NCBI RefSeq assembly: GCF_003609775.1
Contig: NZ_AP018049.1
Span: forward strand, 558,001 to 622,000
Origin: Prevotella melaninogenica
GTDB taxonomy: Bacteria; Bacteroidota; Bacteroidia; Bacteroidales; Bacteroidaceae
DNA length: 64,000 nucleotides
Reading direction: 5' to 3'
Shown: in pieces, positions 7,934 to 15,973 of the stretch
Position numbering within the stretch: the stretch's first letter is position 1
Layout: every line of letters starts with the position of its first letter
Translations under genes and position numbers: made by a program
The notes under the pieces: model-generated
Told to the model about the DNA's origin: nothing
The model's database searches: none
Seen by the model: only the letters and a program-made list of their open reading frames with translations

Positions 7934-8896
7934 ATGGAAATGTTTAAGTTTAATCCTCTTTTAAAGTCTATCCTTTGGGGTGGAGAAAAGATAGTTCCTT
8001 TCAAGCATTTGACTTCTGATCAGAAGCAGGTGGGCGAAAGTTGGGAAATTTCAGGTGTTAAGGATAATGAAAGTGTTGTGTCTAATGGCGAGTACAAAGG
8101 CTGGACACTGAATAAATTAGTTGACACATTGAAGGATAAGTTAGTGGGTAAGGAGAACTATGCACGTTTTGGCAATGAGTTCCCTCTGCTTGTTAAATTT
8201 ATCGATGCACGTGAGCAGCTTTCTATTCAGGTTCATCCAACAGACGAGCAGGCACAAGCACAGGGTTTGGGTCGTGGTAAGACAGAGATGTGGTATGTAA
8301 TGGAAAGTAATGCTGATGCTTCTCTTCGCAGCGGTTTGAAGCAGCAGATTACACCAGAACAATACAAGGAAATGGTTGAAAATGATACTATTACTGAGGC
8401 TTTGTGTGAATATCCTGTAAAGGAAGGTGATGTGTTCTTCTTGCCAGCAGGTCGCATTCACTCTATCGGTGCAGGCTGTTTCTTGGCAGAGATTCAGGAG
8501 ACAAGCGACGTAACCTACCGTATCTATGACTTCAAACGTCAGGATGCAGAGGGCAATTATCGTCAGTTACATACCAAGGAGGCGGCTGAGTGCATCGATT
8601 ATACCGTCTATCCAGACTATCGCACACAGTATGAAGCACGTCAGAATGAGCCTGTAGAACTCGTTAGCTGTCCTTACTTCACCACTTCTGTCTATGACCT
8701 TACAGAGCCAATGACGCTCGATTATAGCGATTTGGACTCTTTTGTCATCTTCGTTGGACTCAAGGGTGAGGGTGAGATTACTGATGCTGAGGGCAATACT
8801 ATCTCATTCCGTGCAGGCGAGAGTGTACTCCTTCCAGCTACAGCAACCACTGTTAAGGTTTCGGGAACAGTTAAGTTCTTAGAGTCTTACGTATAA
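7934..8896 (+). CDS. manA: Mannose-6-phosphate isomerase, class I
   Basis: Type I phosphomannose isomerase of the short bacterial kind: interconverts mannose-6-P and fructose-6-P, zinc dependent. Cupin motifs: KSILWGGEKI at the start, PLLVKFIDAREQLSIQVHPTDEQA with zinc ligands, GKTEMWYVMES, and FFLPAGRIHSIGAGCFLAEIQETSDVTYRIYD split over residues about 160-190. The start is uncertain: ATG 7934 (320 residues) begins like known homologues (MFKFNPLLKS), whereas ATG 7874 would add 20 residues and give a nearly leaderless message as seen for several neighbours. Confidence 0.92.
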   Translation: MEMFKFNPLLKSILWGGEKIVPFKHLTSDQKQVGESWEISGVKDNESVVSNGEYKGWTLNKLVDTLKDKLVGKENYARFGNEFPLLVKFIDAREQLSIQVHPTDEQAQAQGLGRGKTEMWYVMESNADASLRSGLKQQITPEQYKEMVENDTITEALCEYPVKEGDVFFLPAGRIHSIGAGCFLAEIQETSDVTYRIYDFKRQDAEGNYRQLHTKEAAECIDYTVYPDYRTQYEARQNEPVELVSCPYFTTSVYDLTEPMTLDYSDLDSFVIFVGLKGEGEITDAEGNTISFRAGESVLLPATATTVKVSGTVKFLESYV

Positions 8897-8970
8897 ATAA
8901 GCATATTAAAGACCACTTTAGTCGAGTTTTCATGCTGTTGATAAACTGCGAATAGTGGTGTAGATTGCAT

Positions 8971-9012
8971 AAAAATAGCTCTCTTTTTCGTGTGAAAATG
9001 AGAGCTATTTTT
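8971..9012 (+). terminator. manA terminator
   Basis: AAAAATAGCTCTC (8971-8983) and GAGAGCTATTTTT (9000-9012) form a perfect 13-bp stem ending in T-rich sequence. Confidence 0.8.
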
Positions 9013-9139
9013 ATTTTATCGCATTGCTGTTTGGTGATTTTATTCCTTCTGTTAGTTAGTTATTAGTGTCATACTATCTTCATTATAGCGACCTTAATAC
9101 CCCTATTTTTCTATCTTCAGTCGATGTGGTAAGGTACCG

Positions 9140-9194
9140 CACACATGGTGCTAAGGCTTAACACACATGGTGTTCATGGTAAACACCATTGGTG
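9140..9194. repeat. 22-bp dyad array, CACCANTGGTG family, copy 2
   Basis: Three units CACACATGGTG, CACACATGGTG and CACCATTGGTG with centres at 9145, 9167 and 9189. Located between convergent manA and the AI-2E family gene, between their two terminators. Confidence 0.88.
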
Positions 9195-9212
9195 TTAGTA
9201 GTAGATAGCATT

Positions 9213-9248
9213 AAAAAGAAGCCCCCTTTCCATATGAAAAGGAGGCTC
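9213..9248 (-). terminator. Terminator of the AI-2E family transporter gene
   Basis: On the minus strand GAGCCTCCTTTTC and GAAAGGGGGCTTC pair with minor mismatches around ATAT, then TTTTTAA. Confidence 0.7.
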
Positions 9249-9276
9249 GTTATAGTTCTATAGATACTATCTTTGT

Positions 9277-10401
9277 TTATTCTTTTTCCTCTTTCTTATC
9301 CTCCGCAACAGCAGGTACATTTTCTGTTTCTACCGCATCACCCTCCTTCGTTACATATCTTTGCCAGTAAGCAATGATAAGTGTTGTGAGTGGTAGGGCA
9401 ATGATAAGTCCGATAAAACCTAAGAGTGCGCCCCATATAGAGAGGGAGAGGAGTAGGATGGCAGGGTTGAGCCCCATTGCTTTACCCATAATCTTCGGAG
9501 TTATTACCATATCCGTAAGCAACTGTACGACGGCAAAAACAATCAGTGCAGAGGCAAAGATAATCCAGAAGTTCTGTCCTGTATCAGCAGCTTTGAGCAA
9601 TGCAAGAAAGGCTGTTGGTACAAGGGCAAAGGTGTGAAGATAAGGAACAAGGTTAAGAATACCAATAAGAATACCCATGCCGATAGCTATTGGGAAATCA
9701 ATAATGGTAAAGCCAATGCAGAAGAGTATACCCATACAGAGTGAAACCAATCCTTGTCCACGAATATAATTATTTAATTCTCGCTCAGCATCTTCTGCTA
9801 ATCCAGCCCAGAAAGGACGTACGTTCTTTGGGAATATCTTAATCCAATTGTTAGTCAATACCTCATAATCAAGCAGGATAAAGAAGGTATAGAGTAGGGT
9901 GATACATGATGCAATGATAGAAATCACGATACTTGCCGTCTGACCTATTACAGAGAATAACTTCGGCATAGCGGTCTTAATCGTGTTTGTGAAGTCTGAA
10001 CTTTTTAAGAATCTTTCTATTTCTGTCTGATTCTCCTTAATCCACTTCTGCACCATTGTTGCTATATCATTGGTGTGTGTAGTCTCATGTAGATAATGAT
10101 TGACAATCGTCATAAACTTATCAACCTGATTGATCATTGGTGGAACGATGAACATGAAGATGGCAGTAAAGAGTGCTGCAACCAATATAAAGGTGATGAT
10201 TATGCTCAAAGCTCTGCCTGGAATGTGGAGTTTATATTGTACAAACTTCACGATAGGATAGAGGAGGTAGGCAATTAGCCATGCTATAAAGAATGGTAAA
10301 AGTACCTCAGAAAGAGCATTGATAATAAATCCTACTGCTAAAACAGCAAGAGCAATTAATGCCCAACGTATGAATTTATCAAAGGTAATTATTTGTCGCA
10401 T
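9277..10401 (-). CDS. AI-2E family transporter (PerM/UPF0118)
   Basis: 374 residues, about eight membrane segments in the typical arrangement: two or three at the N-terminus (residues 10-85), a long amphipathic middle (90-150) and a C-terminal bundle containing the signature ILNLVPYLHTF (residue ~250) and GLNPAILLLSLSIWGALLGFIGLIIALP split near residues 315-345. Family members have been linked to autoinducer-2 export (TqsA) or Na+/H+ antiport; the substrate cannot be told here. The acidic tail EDKKEEKE is soluble. Lies 8 bp upstream of nothing on its strand except tdk, whose stop is at 10410, so it is probably transcribed from the tdk promoter. Confidence 0.88.
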   Translation of the reverse strand: MRQIITFDKFIRWALIALAVLAVGFIINALSEVLLPFFIAWLIAYLLYPIVKFVQYKLHIPGRALSIIITFILVAALFTAIFMFIVPPMINQVDKFMTIVNHYLHETTHTNDIATMVQKWIKENQTEIERFLKSSDFTNTIKTAMPKLFSVIGQTASIVISIIASCITLLYTFFILLDYEVLTNNWIKIFPKNVRPFWAGLAEDAERELNNYIRGQGLVSLCMGILFCIGFTIIDFPIAIGMGILIGILNLVPYLHTFALVPTAFLALLKAADTGQNFWIIFASALIVFAVVQLLTDMVITPKIMGKAMGLNPAILLLSLSIWGALLGFIGLIIALPLTTLIIAYWQRYVTKEGDAVETENVPAVAEDKKEEKE

Positions 10402-10409
10402 AAGAATAT

Positions 10410-11009
10410 TTAGACTTTAGTATTAACTTCTTCTTGTGTAGCCTTCTTGTAGCACTCACGGCATAAAGGTTCATATTCCTGCTGCTCACCGAGCATAACA
10501 CGGCGGTCGTCATCTATAAGACGATGGCTCACGTATGCCAAAGCACCGCACTTCACACAGATAGCGTGTACCTTTGTTACCTCGTCTGCAATGGCACAAA
10601 GAGCTGGGATTGGACCGAAAGGAACACCCTTAAAGTCCATGTCGAGGCCCGCAACGATGACACGTACACCGTTGTTTGCCAATTTGTTGCAGATATCAGT
10701 GAGTCCTTCATCCAAGAACTGTGCCTCATCAATGCCCACAACGTCAATGTCTGAGGCAAGAAGAAGAATGTTACCAGATGAGTCAATTGGTGTGGAATGA
10801 ATCACGTTCTTGTCATGACTGACAACATCCTCGTCCGAATAGCGTGTGTCAAGAGAAGGTTTGAAAATCTCAACCTTCTGTTTTGCAAACTTTGCACGTT
10901 TCATACGACGGATGAGTTCTTCGGTCTTACCAGAGAACATACTTCCACAAATCACTTCAATGCGTCCTTGACGACGTCTTTCACCGTTATGGTTGTCTAT
11001 CTTTGTCAT
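10410..11009 (-). CDS. tdk: Thymidine kinase
   Basis: 199 residues from the ATG at 11009 (a TTG at 11015 would lie almost on the transcription start). Type II thymidine kinase that phosphorylates thymidine with ATP for salvage. Seen: P-loop [14 protein letters not shown] near residue 22, Walker [10 protein letters not shown] with the catalytic Glu, lasso-loop residues AYVSHRL, and zinc-binding CVKCGA plus CRECY at the C-terminus. The -7 box ends 8 nt before the ATG. The AI-2E transporter gene follows after 8 bp. Confidence 0.95.
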   Translation of the reverse strand: MTKIDNHNGERRRQGRIEVICGSMFSGKTEELIRRMKRAKFAKQKVEIFKPSLDTRYSDEDVVSHDKNVIHSTPIDSSGNILLLASDIDVVGIDEAQFLDEGLTDICNKLANNGVRVIVAGLDMDFKGVPFGPIPALCAIADEVTKVHAICVKCGALAYVSHRLIDDDRRVMLGEQQEYEPLCRECYKKATQEEVNTKV

Positions 11010-11017
11010 AATCAATG

Positions 11018-11025
11018 CAAAGATA
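11018..11025 (-). promoter_or_regulatory. tdk -7 promoter box
   Basis: TATCTTTG on the minus strand; predicted leader about 5 nt to the ATG at 11009. Confidence 0.7.
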
Positions 11026-11275
11026 TATAATAAAAAAAGAATAGATAAACGTTAAGCGTTAAAAGTTATTGAGGAAATGTGTTCTCTGTCTTGTTTATGG
11101 AAAAGTAAGGAGGATTTCATATTTATTTATTGTTGAAGGGTGCATTTTTTTCGTAGGAGGTAGTGTTTATTTTTTTTAATTATAACATGATTGTTACTAT
11201 GTCTTTTTCCTTACAAACGGACATAATTGTTATATAAAAAAAGCTAATTTATTTTGTCCTTCTGTTCATTTACTC

Positions 11276-11283
11276 TACATTTG
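11276..11283 (+). promoter_or_regulatory. rsmI promoter
   Basis: TACATTTG -7 box with TTTG at 11253-11256 as -33 element (19-bp spacer). It ends 9 nt before the ATG at 11293. Confidence 0.75.
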
Positions 11284-11292
11284 CAACCAACA

Positions 11293-12009
11293 ATGGGAAC
11301 ATTATATCTCGTACCGACACCGGTTGGAAATATGGAGGATATGACCCTCCGTGCTATCAGAATCCTAAAGGAGGCTGATGTAGTTTTGTGTGAGGATACT
11401 CGTACATCGGGTATTTTGTTGAAACACTTTGAGATTAAGAATCGTCTTATGTCTCATCATAAATTCAATGAACATGCAAGTTCTGCTGGTATAGTCAATA
11501 GATTAAAGGCTGGTGAGACGGTTGCACTGATCTCAGATGCGGGAACTCCGGGTATCAGTGACCCCGGCTTCTTCCTCGCTCGTGAGGCTGCAGCCAATGG
11601 AATAACTGTTCAGACGCTTCCGGGAGCTACCGCTTTCGTACCAGCATTGGTGTCAAGTGGTTTACCATGCGACCGCTTCTGCTTTGAAGGATTCCTCCCT
11701 CAGAAGAAGGGACGTAAGACTCATTTAGAGAGTTTGGCAGAAGAAACGCGTACAATGATATTCTATGAGTCACCTTATAGAGTTGTGAAAACCTTGGAAC
11801 AGTTTGCTGAGGTGTTTGGAGCTGAGCGACAAGTCAGTTGTTGTCGTGAGATTTCAAAGCTGCATGAAGAGAGCGTTCGAGGAACATTGGATGAAGTAAT
11901 AGCCCACTTCAAAGAGACAGAACCACGTGGTGAGTTTGTCATTGTAGTGGCAGGAAAAGAAAAAGTAAAGTCTTCTGAAAGGAAGAAACAAACGGATAAA
12001 AAATTATAA
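11293..12009 (+). CDS. rsmI: 16S rRNA (cytidine1402-2'-O)-methyltransferase RsmI
   Basis: 238 residues, tetrapyrrole-methylase fold. It uses SAM to methylate the ribose of C1402 in the 30S decoding centre. Motifs: GTLYLVPTPVGNMEDMTLR at the very start, VLCEDTRTSG, LISDAGTPGISDPGF, VQTLPGATAFVPALVSSGLP and FEGFLP. An upstream TTG at 11254 in the same frame is inside the -33 element and cannot be used; ATG 11293 is right. The extreme C-terminus is lysine rich. The coiled-coil lipoprotein gene follows after 3 bp. Confidence 0.95.
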   Translation: MGTLYLVPTPVGNMEDMTLRAIRILKEADVVLCEDTRTSGILLKHFEIKNRLMSHHKFNEHASSAGIVNRLKAGETVALISDAGTPGISDPGFFLAREAAANGITVQTLPGATAFVPALVSSGLPCDRFCFEGFLPQKKGRKTHLESLAEETRTMIFYESPYRVVKTLEQFAEVFGAERQVSCCREISKLHEESVRGTLDEVIAHFKETEPRGEFVIVVAGKEKVKSSERKKQTDKKL

Positions 12010-12012
12010 TGT

Positions 12013-12927
12013 ATGAATAAACTATTAGTTCTCGCAGTATGTGGAGTACTTGCACTGGCATCCTGCAATCAAGGAAAGAAGTCGGCTTTGAATCCATCCG
12101 AAATACAGAATGATTCATTGCGTAATATTATCGACGCACGTGATCACGAGATTAACGATATGATGGGAACGCTGAATGATATTCAGCAGGGTTTTGCTGC
12201 TATCAACGAAGCAGAGAATCGTGTGACAATAGCTAAGAATGGTGAGGCTGCTAACAAGACAGAACAGATGAAGGAGAATATCCAGTTCATCGCTCAGCGT
12301 ATGCAGGAAAACCGTGAACTCATTAAGAAGTTGCAGCAGCAGTTACGCGAGACAGGCTTTAAGGGTGATGCAATGAAGGAAACCCTCAGCCGTCTGACAA
12401 GTCAATTGAGCGCGAAGGAGACTGAGTTGAAGCAGTTGCGTGCTGAACTTGAGTCAAAGAACATCCATATTAAGGAACTTGATGAGACAATCACTGGTCT
12501 GAATACAGATGTTACTAATCTCAAGACTGATAAGGAGAACCTTACAGCAGAGAAGGAAAACCTCACCAAGGAGAAAGAGAATCTCCAGACAGAGAGCAAC
12601 CAGAAGACTGAGACAATCAATACTCAGGACAAGCAGTTGAACACTGGTTGGTATGTATTCGGTACTAAGAGCGAGTTGAAGGCACAGCGCATCCTCGATG
12701 GTGGTAAGGTTCTTCAGGGTTCTTTCAACAAGGGTTACTTCACAAAGATTGATATCCGTGTTAACAAGGAAATCAAACTTTACAGCAAGAGTGCACATCT
12801 GTTGACTGCTCACCCAAGCAGCAGCTACACCCTGACAACTGATACAAACGGACAGTATGTACTCCGTATCACTGACCCACAGACATTCTGGAGCACAAGC
12901 AAATACTTGGTTATTCAGGTTAGATAA
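12013..12927 (+). CDS. Coiled-coil lipoprotein, Cbp1-like
   Basis: 304 residues. Signal peptide with lipobox ALAS-C18. Residues about 40-215 are almost pure heptad-pattern coiled coil, with a KENLTKEKENLQTE-type repeat near 175-195. Then a conserved globular C-terminal domain of about 85 residues (GWYVFGTKSELKAQRIL, GYFTKIDIR, YTLTTDTNGQYVLRI, KYLVIQVR). The layout recalls the Cbp1 collagen-binding lipoprotein group of Bacteroides; that name is from family memory and binding is not shown. It follows rsmI by 3 bp and ends at a clear terminator. Confidence 0.75.
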   Translation: MNKLLVLAVCGVLALASCNQGKKSALNPSEIQNDSLRNIIDARDHEINDMMGTLNDIQQGFAAINEAENRVTIAKNGEAANKTEQMKENIQFIAQRMQENRELIKKLQQQLRETGFKGDAMKETLSRLTSQLSAKETELKQLRAELESKNIHIKELDETITGLNTDVTNLKTDKENLTAEKENLTKEKENLQTESNQKTETINTQDKQLNTGWYVFGTKSELKAQRILDGGKVLQGSFNKGYFTKIDIRVNKEIKLYSKSAHLLTAHPSSSYTLTTDTNGQYVLRITDPQTFWSTSKYLVIQVR

Positions 12928-12946
12928 TCATAAAATACAAAATAAG

Positions 12947-12985
12947 AAAGAGGAGATGTGTTATAACAGCACATCTCCTTTTTTA
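12947..12985 (+). terminator. Terminator after the coiled-coil lipoprotein
   Basis: GGAGATGTG (12952-12960) and CACATCTCC (12970-12978) with a nine-base loop, followed by TTTTTT. Confidence 0.9.
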
Positions 12986-13032
12986 TTTCTCCAAACTTAC
13001 TCCAGTCTCACAATTGGATATATTCAGAAGAG

Positions 13033-13110
13033 GGTAACTATTTCTTCAAAAAGGTTGACGGTTTCTTCAAAAAAGGTAGACCTTTTTGGGCAAAAAGGTC
13101 TACCTTTTTT
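13033..13110. repeat. 22-bp array, GGTnnACC family, with a 20-bp perfect palindrome
   Basis: GGT..AC elements begin at 13033, 13053, 13075 and 13097; the last three are exactly 22 bp apart. TTTTT-CAAAAA dyads are centred halfway between (11 bp). The end forms a perfect inverted repeat, arms 13069-13088 and 13091-13110 with a 2-base centre, T-rich on both strands, so it may also act as a bidirectional terminator between the convergent genes ending at 12927 and 13160. Confidence 0.85.
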
Positions 13111-13159
13111 GCAATCGTGCTATCTGTTATGTCAACTTCTACAAAACCCTAAGAAGCCC

Positions 13160-13549
13160 CTATTGATGTGGTGTTTCGTCTTTTAGATTTACTAATTTCG
13201 TGGTAAATAATAGGCTGAGTGTGACGAAGGCTGCGCCTATTGCCAGTCCAATATACTGAACGTTGTGAAGCAAGGTAAGGATGAATTCCGATTTTGTTCC
13301 ATTGATATATCTATCGAAGATAGTAGGCAGTGTGAAACTTGCAAGCGTGACAAGACAACCCAAAACAACACCAATGACAAGCATCTTAATCGACATCAGT
13401 TTGTTTTTTCGGCTCTCCGCACGTTGATATGCCTTAACTTCTTCGATGAGTTCCATCTGTCGTTGCAGTCTTTGTATAAAGGCATTGTCATCCGATAGCT
13501 GTGGATGATAGTCCGCCAGTAAGTCTTTTAAGAATTTATCTTCGTTCAT
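13160..13549 (-). CDS. Small membrane protein paired with ECF sigma factor (possible anti-sigma)
   Basis: 129 residues. Charged N-terminal half (residues 1-48, with the cytoplasmic-looking helix NAFIQRLQRQMELIEEVKAYQ split by charged residues) and two membrane segments at about 52-72 and 92-115. The start overlaps the stop of the sigma-factor gene by 4 bp (ATGA). Position and topology fit an anti-sigma or sigma-associated membrane protein, but no zinc-binding HxxxCxxC or FecR motif is present, so the role is an inference from context. Confidence 0.6.
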   Translation of the reverse strand: MNEDKFLKDLLADYHPQLSDDNAFIQRLQRQMELIEEVKAYQRAESRKNKLMSIKMLVIGVVLGCLVTLASFTLPTIFDRYINGTKSEFILTLLHNVQYIGLAIGAAFVTLSLLFTTKLVNLKDETPHQ

Positions 13550-14028
13550 CTTTCCAATAAGTGTTTAAGTTGTTCTCGTCCTCGTGAGAGTTGTTTCTTA
13601 ATCGCATCCTCACTGTTTTCGGTTATCTCTGCAATCTCTTTTATCTGATAGCCCTGCATATAATAGAGCAGAATACTTGTGCGCATTGTTTCCGAGAGCG
13701 TTGCCAACGCAGTGTGTAGTTCCTGATAGCGGAAGGCTTCATCACTCTTACTGTTCCCTTGGAGCGTGATAGCCTTCTCAAGGGGTAGTTCCTGCTGGTG
13801 TTTCTGTTTGCGGCGCGAGTCGATGAAGACACGATAAGCTATTTTCATCAGCCAAGCCGAGAACTGTCCCCGTTCGTCATATTGGCTGCTGCGAAGGTAG
13901 GCTTTGATGAGAGCCTCTTGAGCAATATCGTCAGCTTCAGCACTATTGCCGCAGCATAGAGCCGTCAGGAACCAGCGTAATGTTGCCTGTTCCCGACCGA
14001 CCTGTTCGACGAATTGTTCTCTTGTCAT
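13546..14028 (-). CDS. ECF-type RNA polymerase sigma factor
   Basis: 160 residues with the two-domain sigma-70 ECF layout. Region 2: DDIAQEALIKAYLRSSQYDE and FSAWLMKIAYRVFIDSRRK at about residues 33-75. Region 4: TSILLYYMQGYQIKEIAEIT and SEDAIKKQLSRGREQLKHLL at about 115-157, a helix-turn-helix. It overlaps the downstream membrane protein by 4 bp and follows a DUF6249-like gene by 6 bp, forming a three-gene operon (14490 to 13160). Target genes cannot be identified; no clear -7 box of the housekeeping type precedes the operon, which fits autoregulation (inference). Confidence 0.88.
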   Translation of the reverse strand: MTREQFVEQVGREQATLRWFLTALCCGNSAEADDIAQEALIKAYLRSSQYDERGQFSAWLMKIAYRVFIDSRRKQKHQQELPLEKAITLQGNSKSDEAFRYQELHTALATLSETMRTSILLYYMQGYQIKEIAEITENSEDAIKKQLSRGREQLKHLLER

Positions 14029-14034
14029 AATAAC

Positions 14035-14490
14035 CTAATCGTTGTCTTTCAAGTTTTCCAAAGTCTTTTTGGCATTGTTGTAGGCGATTAACAACCCGCA
14101 TCCTACAGCTAATGGGGCAATGCCGAATACAGAGCCTATAGGGATATATCCTTTGTCAAAACTTTGCAAAATGCTCAAAACTATAATAACCAATATGGTT
14201 GCCGCCCCTCCGATAAGGCAAATTGTTCCCCAAAGTAGTTCTTGGTGCATTTTTGTCATCAGTTGCTCTTTGTATGGTTTCTTTGGAGGGTTCAGCTTGT
14301 CGAGAAACTCCTGCACGTCAATGTCAGGATTCTTTTCAATAATAGCCGTAACAATCTCGCTTCTTTTGTCTGTTTCGTGTTGTTTGTTACGGTAAGAGAG
14401 CCAAGCCATTATGATAGGAAGAACTACTGCAATTGCTATTGGAACGAGACTTTTAATGATTGATTCTAATATTACATAATTCATAATCAT
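14035..14490 (-). CDS. DUF6249-like membrane protein
   Basis: 151 residues, three predicted membrane helices (about 9-29, 87-107, 117-137) and a conserved soluble stretch between (VTAIIEKNPDIDVQEFLDKL, residues 46-66). This pattern matches the DUF6249 group that accompanies ECF sigma genes in Bacteroidota (from memory). First gene of the sigma-factor operon. Confidence 0.65.
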   Translation of the reverse strand: MIMNYVILESIIKSLVPIAIAVVLPIIMAWLSYRNKQHETDKRSEIVTAIIEKNPDIDVQEFLDKLNPPKKPYKEQLMTKMHQELLWGTICLIGGAATILVIIVLSILQSFDKGYIPIGSVFGIAPLAVGCGLLIAYNNAKKTLENLKDND

Positions 14491-14660
14491 TTGTTTTTAA
14501 TATGTTATACATTTGGTTTTCTTTCTGAACCGATTCACTTGTATAACGTTATTGGTTTGTAAAAGGTGACATCAAAGGCGTAAATTTATTTGTTTTATGG
14601 TATTAATTGTGTTCTTGATAATGGTTCTTTTTATGCTTACAATAGCCTTTGAGCGAATTA

Positions 14661-14740
14661 TTTTCATGAAAATAAATATTTATTGTCGTGTAAATAATTA
14701 TTTTTCTTCATGAAAAGAAATATTTATTTTCATGTAAATA
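14661..14740. repeat. 22-bp dyad array, TCATGA/AAATATTT family, copy 1
   Basis: CATG/CGTG cores start at 14665, 14687, 14709 and 14731, exactly 22 bp apart, with the dyads AATATTT or TAATTA centred midway (11 bp). It lies in the 418-bp gap between the tadA 3' end and the DUF6249-like gene. A related copy is at 55915-56022. Nothing else is recognisable in the gap. Confidence 0.85.
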
Positions 14741-14908
14741 ATTCGTTAGCGTGTAGCTATAAGAGGTTAAAAGGGCATTTATCAGGAGTTTATCTCTTAC
14801 CTCTAATATTCGTAGAGAGCATCGGTAAAATCCTTCCTCCTTTCTTTCTATCTCTTTATTAACATCAGCAACAGAGGTGATGTTTTAACTTCTTTCACTC
14901 CTTAATCC

Positions 14909-15361
14909 CTATCTTCTCTCTTGGAAGAATCGTTGCATCAAGGTGCGACATTCTTCTTCCATAACGCCATAGGTGACGTTAGCTTTTGGGTGAAAGGCTT
15001 TGGGTGCATACTCATGATAACCTCGTTTTTCATCAGAACAACCATAGACAATGCGTCGGAGCTGTGCCCAGCCTATAGCACCAGCACACATGATGCAAGG
15101 TTCAACAGTCACATATAGCGTGCAATCTTGCAGATATTTACCTCCCAACTCATTGGCTGCCATGGTTATTGCTTGCATTTCTGCATGTGCAGTAACGTCG
15201 TTGAGCGTCTCTGTTAGGTTATGGGCACGAGCGATGATACGGTCGCGGCATACCACAACAGCACCAACAGGGATTTCACCTTCTTTATAAGCAGCTTCGG
15301 CTTCAGCCAATGCACGTTGCATATAGTATATGTCTTTCTTGCTTTGTTCTTCTGTACTCAT
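14909..15361 (-). CDS. tadA: tRNA(adenine34) deaminase TadA
   Basis: 150 residues; converts A34 to inosine in the tRNA-Arg(ACG) anticodon. Zinc deaminase motifs HAEMQAI (residue ~60, ligand His and catalytic Glu) and PCIMCAGAI (residue ~92, two Cys ligands). The start is set by a -7 box just 4 nt upstream, so the mRNA is probably leaderless. Confidence 0.93.
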   Translation of the reverse strand: MSTEEQSKKDIYYMQRALAEAEAAYKEGEIPVGAVVVCRDRIIARAHNLTETLNDVTAHAEMQAITMAANELGGKYLQDCTLYVTVEPCIMCAGAIGWAQLRRIVYGCSDEKRGYHEYAPKAFHPKANVTYGVMEEECRTLMQRFFQERR

Positions 15362-15365
15362 ACTG

Positions 15366-15373
15366 CAAAAATA
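15366..15373 (-). promoter_or_regulatory. tadA -7 promoter box
   Basis: TATTTTTG on the minus strand; only 4 nt separate it from the ATG, the shortest gap in the window. Confidence 0.6.
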
Positions 15374-15485
15374 CGAGTTTTATTTTGATTTTACGAAAGA
15401 TTATTCTAACTTTGTGCGTGAATATTAATGTACACAATTCTTGACGGGAGTGATAAAGTTTAAGGATTTTAGAAGAAGTAGGCTA

Positions 15486-15493
15486 TACCTTTG
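15486..15493 (+). promoter_or_regulatory. yraN -7 promoter box
   Basis: TACCTTTG matches TAnnTTTG, about 100 nt upstream of the yraN ATG. No clear -33 element. Confidence 0.5.
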
Positions 15494-15593
15494 TTTCATC
15501 CGTAAATCGATTTGATACGTATAAAGAATTATCTTATCTCCTTCTAATATTCTGAACCTCTACAACTTCTGCAAGTTGAGGAAAGAAAGACGC

Positions 15594-15959
15594 ATGGCAT
15601 ACCATAACGAATTAGGCAAATGGGGAGAGGATGTGGCGGTAAGCTATCTCCAACAGCTGGGTTATGTCATTCTTCATCGTGATTGGGATTATCATCATCG
15701 AGACTTAGATATTGTCGCAATAGACAACGGAGAGTTGGTTATTGTTGAGGTAAAGACACGAAAGAATGAACAGTTTGCTGATGCCGATGAGGCTGTTACG
15801 GTACAGAAAGTGCGTTCGCTCTCGATAGCTGCTAATGCATACGTCAAGCGATATAATATCAATTTGGATATTCGCTTTGATATTATTACTGTCGTAGGGC
15901 AACCAACAGGAACCAATGAAGTGCGCCATGTGAAGGATGCCTTTCTTCCATTCGTATAA
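15594..15959 (+). CDS. YraN family (UPF0102) endonuclease-like protein
   Basis: 121 residues from ATG 15594 (an in-frame TTG 18 nt earlier is less likely). Restriction-endonuclease-like fold: GKWGEDVAVSYLQQLGY, RDLDIVAIDNGELVIVEVKTR containing the D-x(n)-E-V-K active-site pattern, and the C-terminal RFDIITVVG. A function in DNA or RNA processing is assumed for the family but not defined. birA follows 14 bp later. Confidence 0.9.
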   Translation: MAYHNELGKWGEDVAVSYLQQLGYVILHRDWDYHHRDLDIVAIDNGELVIVEVKTRKNEQFADADEAVTVQKVRSLSIAANAYVKRYNINLDIRFDIITVVGQPTGTNEVRHVKDAFLPFV

Positions 15960-15973
15960 AGAATAGATTGTAA

